From the IMG/VR virus record IMGVR_UViG_3300028809_000050, positions 1 to 30,605 of that record: 30,605 nt of DNA. One strand, written 5' to 3'. Below are positions 1 to 6,940 of the stretch, piece by piece (position 1 is the stretch's first letter; each line of letters begins with the position of its first letter). The translations under genes were made by a program, and so were the position numbers. This DNA is from a virus. The notes below the pieces were generated by a model. That model did not search any database. It worked only from the letters and a program-made list of their open reading frames with translations, and was not told the DNA's origin.

Positions 1-94
1 CCCAGAAGACGGCGTAGATCAGCACGAACGCCGCCCCGGCCAACCCGTAAGCCACCGCATGCACGACGCCGAACCAGTACAGCACAGTGTACAT
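1..94 (-). CDS. Small membrane protein, 3' end outside window
   Basis: A GTG-free ATG start at 94-92 is preceded by GGAGG six bases upstream, and the frame stays open to the left edge (31 codons visible). The visible N-terminus is almost entirely hydrophobic (YWFGVVHAVAYGLAGAAFVL), which predicts a membrane segment. It is the last visible gene of the leftward operon and starts 2 nt after the stop of its upstream neighbour. Function unknown; a holin or small inner-membrane protein would look similar, but nothing specific supports that. Confidence 0.6.
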   Translation of the reverse strand, partial: MYTVLYWFGVVHAVAYGLAGAAFVLIYAVFW

Positions 95-96
95 CG

Positions 97-462
97 CTAC
101 CCTCCCACCGTCAGAGATTGATCTTCCAGTGCCGCCTGAGCGCGAAGAGCAACGGAGCATAGGGCTAGCGCTGGATTTGACGGATGTGGTAAATCCGCGT
201 GGAGGCCAGCGTCGAACTTTGCGAGCAAATCCTTGTCGCAATAGGCAACATCAGGCCCAACGCTCGCGTCTGATGATACGCTGCAATCGCCAGCGCTCCA
301 CCACCAGCCTTTCGGCACGGTCAAGATGGCGGCATCGAGAAATTCAGTAGGACACTTATGCGGAGTCGGCAGGTCCAGTGCAATGCTGATGTCCAGCCCA
401 AGGTCGCCATCCGGCCCTTCGGCCTTCTCGCACCGCTCAGCGAGTTCCAGAAGTTTGCTCAC
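97..462 (-). CDS. Phage ABA-sandwich-like protein, 121 aa
   Basis: GTG start at 462-460 with AAGGAA upstream. The N-terminus (LLELAERCEKAEGPD then DLGLDISIAL) and the WWW and DVAYCDKDLLAKF segments resemble the phage ABA-sandwich family of small early phage proteins of unknown function. The family assignment is from memory of its N-terminal pattern. It overlaps the upstream 53-aa gene by 4 nt (GTGA), which suggests translational coupling in the leftward operon. Confidence 0.75.
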   Translation of the reverse strand: MSKLLELAERCEKAEGPDGDLGLDISIALDLPTPHKCPTEFLDAAILTVPKGWWWSAGDCSVSSDASVGPDVAYCDKDLLAKFDAGLHADLPHPSNPALALCSVALRAQAALEDQSLTVGG

Positions 463-620
463 GCCGCCAGTTCCTTTTCCCGATGGGTGACGCGGAACAG
501 ACGAAGCCGGGTTCCTCGCTCAGCCATTTCGGCCATGCGGGCACGCGCACGAGCTTCATCACCGCAAGCAAGGACATCGCGTCCTGACAGCGATCTGAGA
601 ACGTACTCGGTCTGCATCAT
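459..620 (-). CDS. Small basic protein, 53 aa
   Basis: Two consecutive ATG codons (620-615) follow GGAGA. The product is Arg-rich and predicted helical (DEARARARMAEMAERG then LRLFRVTHREKE). Its stop overlaps the GTG start of the next gene in a GTGA junction, which is good evidence that it is translated. No family recognised. The 89 nt upstream hold an inverted repeat (634-669), so it may begin a sub-transcript. Confidence 0.6.
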   Translation of the reverse strand: MMQTEYVLRSLSGRDVLACGDEARARARMAEMAERGTRLRLFRVTHREKELAA

Positions 621-633
621 CAAGTCTCCATTT

Positions 634-669
634 GGGGGCAGTCCTTGGTCACCCGATTAGACTGCCCCC
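634..669. repeat. Perfect 10-bp inverted repeat between two operon genes
   Basis: GGGGGCAGTC (634-643) pairs exactly with GACTGCCCCC (660-669) around a 16-nt loop. It sits in one of only two sizeable gaps of the leftward operon (621-709). No T-run follows on either strand, so it is a poor intrinsic terminator. An mRNA-stability or processing hairpin, or a protein-binding site, is as likely. Confidence 0.6.
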
Positions 670-709
670 GGGATGGCCCGCGCGATGGGAGGGGACGCGG
701 GCGGGAAGG

Positions 710-1201
710 TTATGCGTCAGCCCGCGCTGCGACTTGGCAATCCACTGCGGTCTGAAGCATCTTTGCCCAGCTCTGCGGATTACCGCGCTGCAATTTGCTC
801 TCGGTCGCAACGTCGCGCAGGAACTCGGCGAGTGATAGCATCTCCGAATAACGGAGGTCGCCGATGCTCTTGAAAATGGCCTCTTGCTTGGCTTCTCGAC
901 TCATAGGGATTTCCTTGACTAGCTGTTCCGGTTTCAGGACGGGGTTGGCGGGGGCGGCCTTCGCACCAGATACAATGTGCGCTCGCTCTGCCCCGAGCCC
1001 GCGGATTTCCCGTCTCAGGAGCGCGATATGATTAGGCAGTGCGCGGGCATCGCTCGGCGTATTGGCGACGACCACGATGCGGCTTTCACCATTGAAATGC
1101 AGCACGACCTTAGAGTGCTTGCCTCCGTCCTCTTCGGTCATCGTGACGCCGGGCCAGCTTTCAAGCTCCCGAATAGTGGCGGCGTGGAATTCCTTGTTCA
1201 C
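710..1201 (-). CDS. Unknown phage protein with HicA-like N-terminal region, 163 aa
   Basis: GTG start (1201-1199) coupled to the upstream 50-aa gene by a GTGA overlap. The first 70 residues read as an alpha-beta-beta-beta-alpha unit: a helix (ATIRELESW), then GGKHSKVVLHF, RIVVVANTPSD and a helix ending in RREIRGLGA. The His29 context resembles the catalytic His strand of HicA-type dsRBD-fold mRNA interferases, but this is a fold-level guess. Residues 95-155 are helical (EMLSLAEFLRDVA). No antitoxin-like HicB gene is adjacent, so I do not call a toxin-antitoxin pair. Confidence 0.7.
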   Translation of the reverse strand: MNKEFHAATIRELESWPGVTMTEEDGGKHSKVVLHFNGESRIVVVANTPSDARALPNHIALLRREIRGLGAERAHIVSGAKAAPANPVLKPEQLVKEIPMSREAKQEAIFKSIGDLRYSEMLSLAEFLRDVATESKLQRGNPQSWAKMLQTAVDCQVAARADA

Positions 1202-1350
1202 CGCTCGGTGCCCTGTCCAGCAGCCTTGCGGCGCGCAGCAGAAGCGACAGATGCAGCGGTTCCCTTGGCAAGCCCTCGGGTATGCCGGTCCAGCTTGTCC
1301 CTCAGGGCTGCAAGCTCACTCGTCTTCACAATCGAATATCCGAACAGCAT
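1198..1350 (-). CDS. Small basic protein, 50 aa
   Basis: ATG at 1350-1348 with GGAG eight bases upstream, reading to a TGA that overlaps the GTG of the next gene by 4 nt. The product carries a helix (TSELAALRDKLDRHTRG) and an Ala/Arg-rich tail. No family recognised. It is supported mainly by the ribosome site and the coupled junction. Confidence 0.55.
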   Translation of the reverse strand: MLFGYSIVKTSELAALRDKLDRHTRGLAKGTAASVASAARRKAAGQGTER

Positions 1351-1360
1351 TGTAGCTCTC

Positions 1361-1687
1361 CTATCGAAGGTTCATGGCGGCGCGCTCGTCCGCTCGGGTG
1401 GTGCGCCACGCCTCGAAACGCAGGCGCTTGGCCTCCGCGCGGGCGCGGAGGGTTTCCGCCTCAAGGGCGGCGTTCTGCCAGTCAGTGCAGGCCAGCTCGT
1501 AAACCGGGTCAGCCTCGGCCATCTGCTCGCTCGCGCCAGCAGCGTTGCCAGCGTCCTTGTACTTGACGAACAGGATCGCCCTGGTGCGCTTGCGGCGCAG
1601 ATCCATCGCCTCGGCGTCGATCTTTGCTCGACCGGCGGCGACGAAAAGCTCCTCCGCTTCTTGAATGGCGCGTTCGATGTCAGCCAT
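1361..1687 (-). CDS. Helical, highly charged unknown protein, 108 aa
   Basis: ATG start (1687-1685) lies inside the end of the upstream HNH-type gene, with an 8-nt overlap reading ATGGCTGA. The sequence is nearly all helix with heptad-like Ala/Glu/Arg spacing (ERAIQEAEELFVAAGRAKID near the start; ALEAETLRARAEAKRLRFE near the end), consistent with a coiled coil. No catalytic motif seen and no function proposed. Confidence 0.7.
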   Translation of the reverse strand: MADIERAIQEAEELFVAAGRAKIDAEAMDLRRKRTRAILFVKYKDAGNAAGASEQMAEADPVYELACTDWQNAALEAETLRARAEAKRLRFEAWRTTRADERAAMNLR

Positions 1688-2060
1688 TGCGCTGCTCCCA
1701 TGCTCGCCCCATCGGGGTTGATAGCCATTCCAGCCAGTAGGCGGTCGTCACGTCGCGCCCGTCGAAGCCGTACTTCAACTGGAACTTGGGCCAGCCCAGC
1801 ACATCGGTTTGCTCGGCATGGGCGCCGTCGCACATCGGCATCGAAGCCTGATCGCTGACCTTGGTCGCGATGCCCTTGTTCCCGAACGGATCGAAATGAC
1901 ACGCACGCACCTTACCGGCGCACTGGTGGCGGGCTCCGTGGATCGTCGTCAGGAAGCATGGCCGCCCGCGAAGCCATTTCAGGAACGGCTCGCAACGCTT
2001 CCACGCATCTGCACGATGCGAGTTCTGCCTACGCGGCTTGAAGGCGGACGGCTTGAGCAT
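1680..2060 (-). CDS. Putative HNH-type nuclease (DUF968-like), 126 aa
   Basis: The start overlaps the ssb stop by 1 nt (TGATG). The arrangement RGRPC (Cys35), Cys47, ACHFDPFG (Cys54-His55), KVSDQASMPMC (Cys77) and His81 matches small phage HNH/DUF968-type nucleases, where Cys/His residues bind zinc and the central His acts on DNA. Such genes often sit beside recombination genes in lambdoid phages, and here it follows the annealing protein and SSB. Inferred role: processing recombination intermediates. The zinc/HNH pattern is visible; the exact family is inferred. Confidence 0.7.
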   Translation of the reverse strand: MLKPSAFKPRRQNSHRADAWKRCEPFLKWLRGRPCFLTTIHGARHQCAGKVRACHFDPFGNKGIATKVSDQASMPMCDGAHAEQTDVLGWPKFQLKYGFDGRDVTTAYWLEWLSTPMGRAWEQRNG

Positions 2061-2425
2061 CAGAACGGCACGTCGTCGTCAAGGTCTTGGCGGTGGCCGC
2101 TCTGTTGCGGCTCCTCACGACGGTCCTGCTGCTGCGCCTCGTGCGGCCATTCCACGTCAATGACGCGAACGTCATATTGCGGCTTACCCTGATACTCACC
2201 GATGGTGAGCTGACCAGCCACGGTGACCTTCATCCCCTTGCGGAGATAGCGGCTCACCGTCTCGGCGCGCTTGCCGAATACGGCGCAGCGGAACCACTCG
2301 CTCTTGGCGTCCCGATCGAAACCTTGCTTCACGGCGACAGAGAAGTTGCACACCTGATCGCCGCCGCTCAGCGACTTCAGCTCAGGGTCGCGGCCCAGGT
2401 TTCCTGTGATGGTCAATAGCTGCAC
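2060..2425 (-). CDS. ssb: Single-stranded DNA-binding protein
   Basis: A 121-aa SSB with one OB-fold (about residues 1-92: QLLTITGNLGRDPEL, the SEWFRCAVFGKRAE strand, GMKVTVAGQLTIGEYQGKPQYD) and a Gln/Glu/Asp-rich tail ending in DDDVPF, the acidic tip that recruits partner proteins in bacterial SSBs. I chose the GTG at 2425-2423 because the fold begins there and the annealing-protein gene stops 2 nt upstream; longer in-frame extensions only read through that gene. It coats ssDNA during phage replication and recombination and pairs naturally with the upstream annealing protein. Confidence 0.93.
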   Translation of the reverse strand: MQLLTITGNLGRDPELKSLSGGDQVCNFSVAVKQGFDRDAKSEWFRCAVFGKRAETVSRYLRKGMKVTVAGQLTIGEYQGKPQYDVRVIDVEWPHEAQQQDRREEPQQSGHRQDLDDDVPF

Positions 2426-2427
2426 GG

Positions 2428-3087
2428 TTAGGCTGCCTTCTGTTCGGGTTGGGGGAGGCGCTTTCGAAGGTGCTCGCTGGCGTCCTCGAACTGCGGAACG
2501 GTCATCTCTTTGAGGGAGGCGATCTTGTAATGCTCGCACATGACAACGGCATCGGAGCCGGTCCTCGCGATCAGGTCGGCGATGAGCGCCCATTGGCCGT
2601 CATCGATCACGGCGGCGGGCATGGCGTCCACGGCCTTTCCGGCGATACGATCAAGCTCGCGTTGGCCCTCGGCGGTCCACTTCGACCATTTCCCGTTGTA
2701 GAGTTCACAGCGAACCCAAGGGGTCTTCATGTCGTAGAGGTAACGGCCGATGCCCCACTTGACGGCGGCGCGCTTGAAAGCGTCGGAGATGCCACCCTTG
2801 TCGCCCTCGACATCGGTCTTTCCCGCACCATCCGACTTGGATACCCAGCCATCCTCCGTGCGGATGCGGATCGTGCAGATGACGCGGCCCAGCGGGGTTT
2901 CGACATAGCTGTCTTCCCACCCATCGGGGCCGCACACCTCGTCGAGACGGTTCATCACGTCCCGGGCATCGATATATGCGAGCGCCATAGCCTTGGGGGC
3001 GTTCGGGTCACGATTGCTGACCGCCTGCGCGCGCCAGCTAATCGCCTTGGGCGGGAACGGGGCGGAGAGTTTGGCAAACACGGTCAC
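2428..3087 (-). CDS. Rad52/22-family single-strand annealing protein
   Basis: 219 aa from a GTG at 3087 with GGAGGG upstream and a GTGA overlap with the previous gene. The Rad52/22 core is plain: an N-terminal segment with MALAYIDARDVMNRLDEVCG (residues 34-53), beta strands with VICTIRIRTEDGWVSKSDG, and the signature EGDKGGISDAFKRAAVKWGI followed by GRYLYD (94-119). This family anneals complementary ssDNA independently of RecA. The C-terminal about 60 residues are a variable helical region. With SSB and the HNH-type protein it forms the phage recombination module. Confidence 0.92.
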   Translation of the reverse strand: MTVFAKLSAPFPPKAISWRAQAVSNRDPNAPKAMALAYIDARDVMNRLDEVCGPDGWEDSYVETPLGRVICTIRIRTEDGWVSKSDGAGKTDVEGDKGGISDAFKRAAVKWGIGRYLYDMKTPWVRCELYNGKWSKWTAEGQRELDRIAGKAVDAMPAAVIDDGQWALIADLIARTGSDAVVMCEHYKIASLKEMTVPQFEDASEHLRKRLPQPEQKAA

Positions 3088-3785
3088 GCTGCCCTCCGGT
3101 CTTCTCGAATGTTGAAGCCCGGAATATTGCGCGCGCCGGTATGAACGTCGGTGCGGGCCTGAGCGAGAAGCCACAGCTTCAGGGCGTCTGGCTGGGTCGC
3201 CATGTAATGGCGTAGCGCAGCCTTGGCATCGATCAGTTCCGGTTCGTAGTAGGTACGCAGGCCAATGGCGCGTCCCTCGCCGGACGCTTGAGGGCGCGCC
3301 TTCTCCGCTCGGCTGGCAACGCGATCGGCGCGCTTGGCGTCGGCGAGCAAGGTTTCAGCCTCCTCGCGTGCGGCAAGGTTCGCGGGGTCGGCGAGCTTAT
3401 CTCGTGCCTCTGTGGCCCGCGCATCCGCTGCCAGGCGCGCCAATCGAGCCTCCTCGGCACGCTCCGCCTCGATCTGACGCAGCCACGGCGAAAGGGCTGA
3501 GCGACATGCTTCAACGCCTCGATCGCACTTGTCGAGCAGTGGCTTGTACTTGACTTGGACGGCCTTGGCGGCTTCGTCGTGCGGCCGCTTCTCCTCCGCG
3601 CGAAAGCTGTCTGCATCGCGACGGGCCTTGCGCAGCTTGTCCATCAAGTCCGCGACGGCATCGGCCTGCCCTTGGTTGGCAATCGCCTCCCCGTCGAGAA
3701 AGCCTTTGGCCTCGTCGTACAGGTCGTCGATATGGAGGCCGATCGCCTCGTGGGATGGCGGATTATTGTGACCGATCTCGGTCAT
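3084..3785 (-). CDS. MTEIGHNNPP-type coiled-coil phage protein, 233 aa
   Basis: Start chosen at ATG 3785, which gives the characteristic N-terminus MTEIGHNNPP common in alphaproteobacterial phages and an ATGA overlap with the upstream gene. Residues about 55-170 form a long Ala/Arg/Glu helix (LMDKLRKARRDADSFRAEEK, then EAERAEEARLARLAADARA). The C-terminus is more globular (LRTYYEPELIDAKAALRHYM). Immediately upstream of the annealing protein, it is a likely partner in recombination, but its biochemical role is unknown. Confidence 0.85.
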   Translation of the reverse strand: MTEIGHNNPPSHEAIGLHIDDLYDEAKGFLDGEAIANQGQADAVADLMDKLRKARRDADSFRAEEKRPHDEAAKAVQVKYKPLLDKCDRGVEACRSALSPWLRQIEAERAEEARLARLAADARATEARDKLADPANLAAREEAETLLADAKRADRVASRAEKARPQASGEGRAIGLRTYYEPELIDAKAALRHYMATQPDALKLWLLAQARTDVHTGARNIPGFNIREDRRAA

Positions 3786-4015
3786 GCCACGCGCTTTCGA
3801 TTGACGTTGCACGCGCCGGGAGCCTTGGCCTTCGCCAAAGCGTCACCAACGGACTGGGCCACGCCGATGCGTCCATCCATCAGCAAGACAGCGTAGAAGC
3901 ACGACAGGCGCTCGACCTTCTTGATGCCCTCACGCTCAAAAATGGCGGTCAGATTCACGTCGGTGATCGCGTCCAATTCCTTGGAGCAAGCGCGGATCGG
4001 CGTTACAGCGTTCAT
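3782..4015 (-). CDS. Unknown protein, 77 aa
   Basis: ATG at 4015 with GGAG upstream, coupled by ATGA overlaps on both sides. Contains an alpha/beta pattern (ITDVNLTAIFEREGIKKVER, then CFYAVLLMDGRIGVAQS). No recognised family. Position directly before the recombination module and the clean junctions support it as a real gene. Confidence 0.7.
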   Translation of the reverse strand: MNAVTPIRACSKELDAITDVNLTAIFEREGIKKVERLSCFYAVLLMDGRIGVAQSVGDALAKAKAPGACNVNRKRVA

Positions 4016-4116
4016 GCTTCAGCTCCGGGGTTGGAATTGGATGCGAACGTGTCGATCAGGCTCCAGATCGAAGCCACGACAGCCGCCACGAAAATGAGGT
4101 ACTGAAGGTTAGCCAT
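4012..4116 (-). CDS. Tiny single-pass membrane protein, 34 aa
   Basis: ATG at 4116-4114 with GGAG upstream, stopping in an ATGA overlap with the next gene. Residues 4-20 (LQYLIFVAAVVASIWSL) form one membrane segment followed by a short polar tail. It overlaps the end of the Lar-like gene by 8 nt (ATGGCTAA). Easily missed because of its length; ribosome site plus both junctions support translation. Function unknown. Confidence 0.6.
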   Translation of the reverse strand: MANLQYLIFVAAVVASIWSLIDTFASNSNPGAEA

Positions 4117-4423
4117 GGGGCTTCTCCGCTCGGGAGATGGCGGCGTCGGCTGCCGCCTCAGCGTCGATCCACTCGTCTGGATCGAACGTGTCGTGCGCGC
4201 GCTTGAGGGCCTTCAGCGCTTCCAGTAGATCAGTGTTCACGGATTCGGCGCGCTGGTTCCAGCAGCTGACGAGGTTTTCCTTACGCCCGAACTCAACATG
4301 ACTGGACGCTTGGCAGCCGGTGCACACAATAACGTCGCCACCGGCGTTGTTCGGCTCGTCATCACCGATGGTAAAGCGCGTGGCCTCCGCCCCACAGAAC
4401 GGGCATGGCTTAAGCTCACTCAT
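4109..4423 (-). CDS. Lar-like zinc-ribbon protein, 104 aa
   Basis: I chose ATG 4423, which begins MSELKPCPFCG, over upstream in-frame ATGs because AAGG lies about nine bases before it and the family starts there. Cys7-x2-Cys10 and Cys34-x2-Cys37 form a zinc ribbon, followed by a CWNQR motif (54-58), the pattern of the Lar/restriction-alleviation family. In Rac prophage, Lar modulates type I restriction; many phage relatives are unproven. Residues 60-104 form an extra helical tail. Likely an early protein; the restriction role is inference. Confidence 0.75.
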   Translation of the reverse strand: MSELKPCPFCGAEATRFTIGDDEPNNAGGDVIVCTGCQASSHVEFGRKENLVSCWNQRAESVNTDLLEALKALKRAHDTFDPDEWIDAEAAADAAISRAEKPHG

Positions 4424-4601
4424 GACCCGCATCCTTGATATCGGTGGGTCGCGGCCCAGTCGGCCCGACAAGCGTTTCCAGAGCGGCGCGAAAACGGTCT
4501 TCGCGATGTCGCGCTGCCATGCCGAGGTGATGCGTCAGGACCGGCGCCAGGAGGCGGACCAGCTCGTTGACTGCCATTTCCTTCGGGGTCATGTCACGCA
4601 T
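4416..4601 (-). CDS. Small helical protein, 61 aa
   Basis: A strong AGGAGGTG site lies five bases before the ATG at 4601-4599. The body is helical (TPKEMAVNELVRLLAPVLTH) with a Pro-rich end. It overlaps both neighbours by 8 nt (ATGCGTGA upstream, ATGAGTGA downstream). No family recognised. The good ribosome site makes it one of the better expressed small genes of the operon. Confidence 0.65.
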   Translation of the reverse strand: MRDMTPKEMAVNELVRLLAPVLTHHLGMAARHREDRFRAALETLVGPTGPRPTDIKDAGHE

Positions 4602-4728
4602 TGGACACCTCCTTGACGCGCGTTCTCCCGATCTCGGGCAAGCGCATGTTTGTTTCTGTGAACTTCACTGATTCGAGCAGGCGGGAGAGGCGGTCACAGC
4701 CTCCGCGCACTTGGGGGAGGGCGGTCAT
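4594..4728 (-). CDS. Small paralogue C1 (MTxLPxxxGGCxRxSR family), 44 aa
   Basis: ATG at 4728 in an ATGA overlap, stop in an 8-nt overlap with the next gene. The N-terminus MTALPQVRGGCDRLSRLLES is a clear relative of the 59-aa product at 6411-6590 (MTDLPHIPGGCERFSRMLAD), at DNA level too, whereas the C-termini differ. It is the last member of a duplicated gene set in this operon. Function unknown. Confidence 0.6.
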   Translation of the reverse strand: MTALPQVRGGCDRLSRLLESVKFTETNMRLPEIGRTRVKEVSNA

Positions 4729-5024
4729 GGCGCCCAACTCCCGTCTGCAAGCCACCCGTCCGGAATGGTCTCGTCACTCGGCGGCAAGTCCCAAGTCGAG
4801 CCGTCTCCATGATCGACGCACCCGGTGTCGGGTTCGCCTTCGATGCAGGTACAGGTCCGCATCGGTCCGTGCGGGGCCGTGCAGATGCAGGCCACCGAGA
4901 AAATCGTGTGCGCCTCGTCGCCGCCAGTCTCGACCGAGCCGGTACCGAAGCAATACTCGCAGTCCGGATCAGGTTCGACCTCGATCCAGTCTGACACGCT
5001 CTTGGGATTGGAGATTGTGGTCAT
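4725..5024 (-). CDS. Cys-rich, acidic probable zinc protein, 99 aa
   Basis: ATGA overlaps join it to both neighbours. CEYCFGTG (Cys22-x2-Cys25) matches a DnaJ-type CxxCxGxG zinc knuckle, and Cys46, Cys48, Cys58, Cys60 and Cys69 could supply further ligands. The C-terminal third is acidic and Trp-containing. Unlike in the second gene set (4.4-kb versus 6.4-kb copies), it is inserted between the B-type and C-type paralogues. Role unknown. Confidence 0.7.
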   Translation of the reverse strand: MTTISNPKSVSDWIEVEPDPDCEYCFGTGSVETGGDEAHTIFSVACICTAPHGPMRTCTCIEGEPDTGCVDHGDGSTWDLPPSDETIPDGWLADGSWAP

Positions 5025-5695
5025 GCGCCGGACCCTTCGGTTCCGGCCCTGCGGGCTTCAATCGCTGACGCGGGGACGACATAGCGCCAGCCCCCGCCCC
5101 AACGCTCGTTCAGACGCTGAAAGCGTGTCGCGCTGCGCTCAACGCGGTCAGTCAGCAGCAAGGTCGCGGTGCGCGTCTCTCGGTCGTGGCGAGCTTCGTC
5201 GGTGTCGTGGATTTCGCCGTCGAACCAGCAGCGGTTCAGCCCGAAGTCGAACCCGGCGACCAATTCCGGCCCGCTGGTGAAGCCTTCGATGATGACATGA
5301 TCGACGCGGTGCCCGAGCAGCTGACCGCTGCTAACGCATGCAATGTTGGAGACGGCGGCGTATTCCTCGAACCGCTCGTACTCGTTTTCGATGCGGTAGA
5401 GGCCGAACCTGGGATCGCTGTAAACGATGTTATGATCAGCCTCACTGGGCATTGCGCGCTCGGCCGCGATGTCGGAAAAGACGTCGATATCCTTAGGCTC
5501 CACGCCGAGCAGATAGTCGCGAACCGCACCGCCAGCGATGACGGAACCGACCGGCATGACGGCGAGGATCGCGCGCCACAGATCAGGCCCGTTTGCGCTA
5601 GGGATGAGCGCCTCTGGCTGAGACTGCGCAGCAGGCTCAGGGCGAAGCCCGCCAGCCCGGTCGCCGGAAGGCGAAGCGCCCTGATCCCGGCTCAT
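5021..5695 (-). CDS. Nucleotidyltransferase-fold protein inside duplicated cassette (B1), 224 aa
   Basis: Residues 50-73 carry the nucleotidyltransferase signature: GGAVRD (55-60) then KDIDVF (68-73, with Asp69 and Asp71 as metal ligands), as in tRNA CCA-adding/poly(A) polymerase-like enzymes. VDHVIIEGF and FDFGLNRCWFDG (about 131-159) fit later strands. It lacks the long RNA-binding C-domain of CCA enzymes, so it is a minimal phage version with unknown nucleotide and substrate. The first about 30 residues (GASPSGDRAG) and the end (ASAIEAR) match the otherwise different protein at 6587-6940, so the catalytic core looks like cargo placed between shared ends. Confidence 0.8.
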   Translation of the reverse strand: MSRDQGASPSGDRAGGLRPEPAAQSQPEALIPSANGPDLWRAILAVMPVGSVIAGGAVRDYLLGVEPKDIDVFSDIAAERAMPSEADHNIVYSDPRFGLYRIENEYERFEEYAAVSNIACVSSGQLLGHRVDHVIIEGFTSGPELVAGFDFGLNRCWFDGEIHDTDEARHDRETRTATLLLTDRVERSATRFQRLNERWGGGWRYVVPASAIEARRAGTEGSGA

Positions 5696-6051
5696 TCCCC
5701 ACCCCCACAGGTGTATTCACCTTGTCCTTGGATGCGAGAGAGGACGCCTTGAACGTCATTGCGGAATTGGCGGACAACGTTGTTGTGCCGTTCCGCAACC
5801 TTGTCGTGTTCGCGCCATTCCGCGTCGATTTCCGACTGCGCAGCATTGATAACAGCGTTCACCCGCTTTAGCAGGGAAACCAGCTCATCCCTCTCAGCTA
5901 ATAGCTGAGCAGTAGATGCTTCACGGTGGGCGGCGAAGGCTTGGACGGTGGGATGATCGTCATGCCGACCGCCTAAAATCCTTGCCGCAGATTGCGCGGG
6001 ATAGACCAATTGGCCAGCCACCACGCGATCAGCCTGGATCACCTTAGCCAT
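5692..6051 (-). CDS. Paralogue A1 (MAxVIQADR family), 119 aa
   Basis: Starts MAKVIQADR, has REASTAQL (43-50) before a long helix (LLAERDELVSLLKRVNAVIN and onwards), and ends RIQGQGEYTCGGGE. The start, the REAST block and the end recur in the product at 6933-7343, while the middle differs. ATG 6051 sits in an 8-nt overlap (ATGGCTAA) with the upstream gene, and its stop overlaps the nucleotidyltransferase start (ATGA). Probably a coiled-coil early protein; function unknown. Confidence 0.75.
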   Translation of the reverse strand: MAKVIQADRVVAGQLVYPAQSAARILGGRHDDHPTVQAFAAHREASTAQLLAERDELVSLLKRVNAVINAAQSEIDAEWREHDKVAERHNNVVRQFRNDVQGVLSRIQGQGEYTCGGGE

Positions 6052-6418
6052 GATCCTTACCTTTCATCGATTGGGGAGGGGCTTCACCGCGGGCTTTGGC
6101 GATAGCGGCGCGTGCAATGGCGCCATCGGTCGAGTTAGGCCCGCAGCGCTTCACGACTAGGTAAAGCGCCTCATACAGTTTAGGCGCAGCAGCGATCAGG
6201 TGGGCGTTGGCGTTGAGCTTGTCGTCGTCGCATGAGTTCGGCCAGTTCATATCGATTACGGCGGCGGCGAACCCGGCATGCGTTGGGCTTTCGACCACCA
6301 CCCATTGGCTGGCGATCTGGCCGTTGTCGGCATCCCCACCGTTGACGGTGATGTCGAGATCGCTGTCATCGTCGGTGATGATCGACCACGGCCCCGGCGT
6401 TGCTTTGAGATCACCCAC
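6044..6418 (-). CDS. Conserved phage protein of LKATPGPW type, 124 aa
   Basis: GTG start (6418-6416) in an 8-nt overlap GTGGGTGA. The beginning GDLKATPGPWSI, the later NANAHLIAAAPKLYEALYLV and ARAAIAKARGE are hallmarks of a family very common in temperate phages, often annotated only as hypothetical. No catalytic residues are evident; the early-operon location agrees with other family members. It stands between the two copies of the duplicated set. Confidence 0.85.
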   Translation of the reverse strand: MGDLKATPGPWSIITDDDSDLDITVNGGDADNGQIASQWVVVESPTHAGFAAAVIDMNWPNSCDDDKLNANAHLIAAAPKLYEALYLVVKRCGPNSTDGAIARAAIAKARGEAPPQSMKGKDHG

Positions 6419-6590
6419 GACGGTTCTCCTCGATCATCAGGCGAGCGCGTTCAGCAGCTCCACCGTTCATGTCTGCCTTGAATTGAGCATGTGCTTTCAG
6501 GAGGCTCTGGCGGTATGGCTCCATGGCCACGTCTGCGAGCATCCTGCTGAAGCGCTCACAGCCTCCGGGGATGTGGGGGAGGTCGGTCAT
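6411..6590 (-). CDS. Small paralogue C2 (MTxLPxxxGGCxRxSR family), 59 aa
   Basis: ATG at 6590 in an ATGA overlap with the B2 gene. Starts MTDLPHIPGGCERFSRMLAD like the 44-aa C1 product; the remainder (EPYRQSLLKAHAQFKADMNG, then ERARLMIEENRRG) is its own helical tail. Its stop overlaps the GTG of the next gene by 8 nt. Function unknown; the conserved GGC-x-R-x-SR block is the only shared feature. Confidence 0.65.
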   Translation of the reverse strand: MTDLPHIPGGCERFSRMLADVAMEPYRQSLLKAHAQFKADMNGGAAERARLMIEENRRG

Positions 6591-6940
6591 GCGTCACCTG
6601 CGAGAGGTTGGGCGTCTCCACCTGCGGTGGCCGCGCTTTCGTCCTGCGGATCGAGCCGCTGTGGCGTCTCGCCGCTTCGCGCTTCAATCGCTGACGCTAG
6701 AGCAGCGAGATACCGAGCTGTCAGGGATAGGGCCTCGGCGGCGTCAAAGTGGCCCCGATAGTAGCGATAGACTAGACTGCTAACGGATGGCTCCGGGCCA
6801 GCTTCGGAATATTCCGGCAACTGAGGCTCTATGCCGAACCACGCGCTAGGGATGGAAGCCGGGACGGGCGAGACCGCTTGCGGGCTCGACGCCGAAGGCG
6901 CGACAGCCCGGTCGCCGAAAGGCGAAGCGCCATTATCCAT
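6587..6940 (-). CDS. Paralogue B2, cassette ends without nucleotidyltransferase, 117 aa
   Basis: I chose ATG 6940, overlapping the upstream stop by 8 nt (ATGGATAA) with GGAGG upstream. The N-terminus MDNGASPFGDRAVAPSA and the later LASAIEAR (about 81-88) match the ends of the nucleotidyltransferase at 5021-5695, but the core between them is short, without NTase motifs (SLVYRYYRGHFDAAEALSLT). It is either a deleted or alternative-cargo version of the same cassette. Function unknown. Confidence 0.7.
   Translation of the reverse strand: MDNGASPFGDRAVAPSASSPQAVSPVPASIPSAWFGIEPQLPEYSEAGPEPSVSSLVYRYYRGHFDAAEALSLTARYLAALASAIEARSGETPQRLDPQDESAATAGGDAQPLAGDA

Noticed and set aside
710-1350. HicAB toxin-antitoxin pair
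   Set aside because: Only a fold-level HicA resemblance in one protein; the neighbouring 50-aa product is not HicB-like.
977-1858. 293-codon plus-strand frame in the leftward operon
   Set aside because: Crosses several coupled minus-strand genes and has no recognisable domain or ribosome site.
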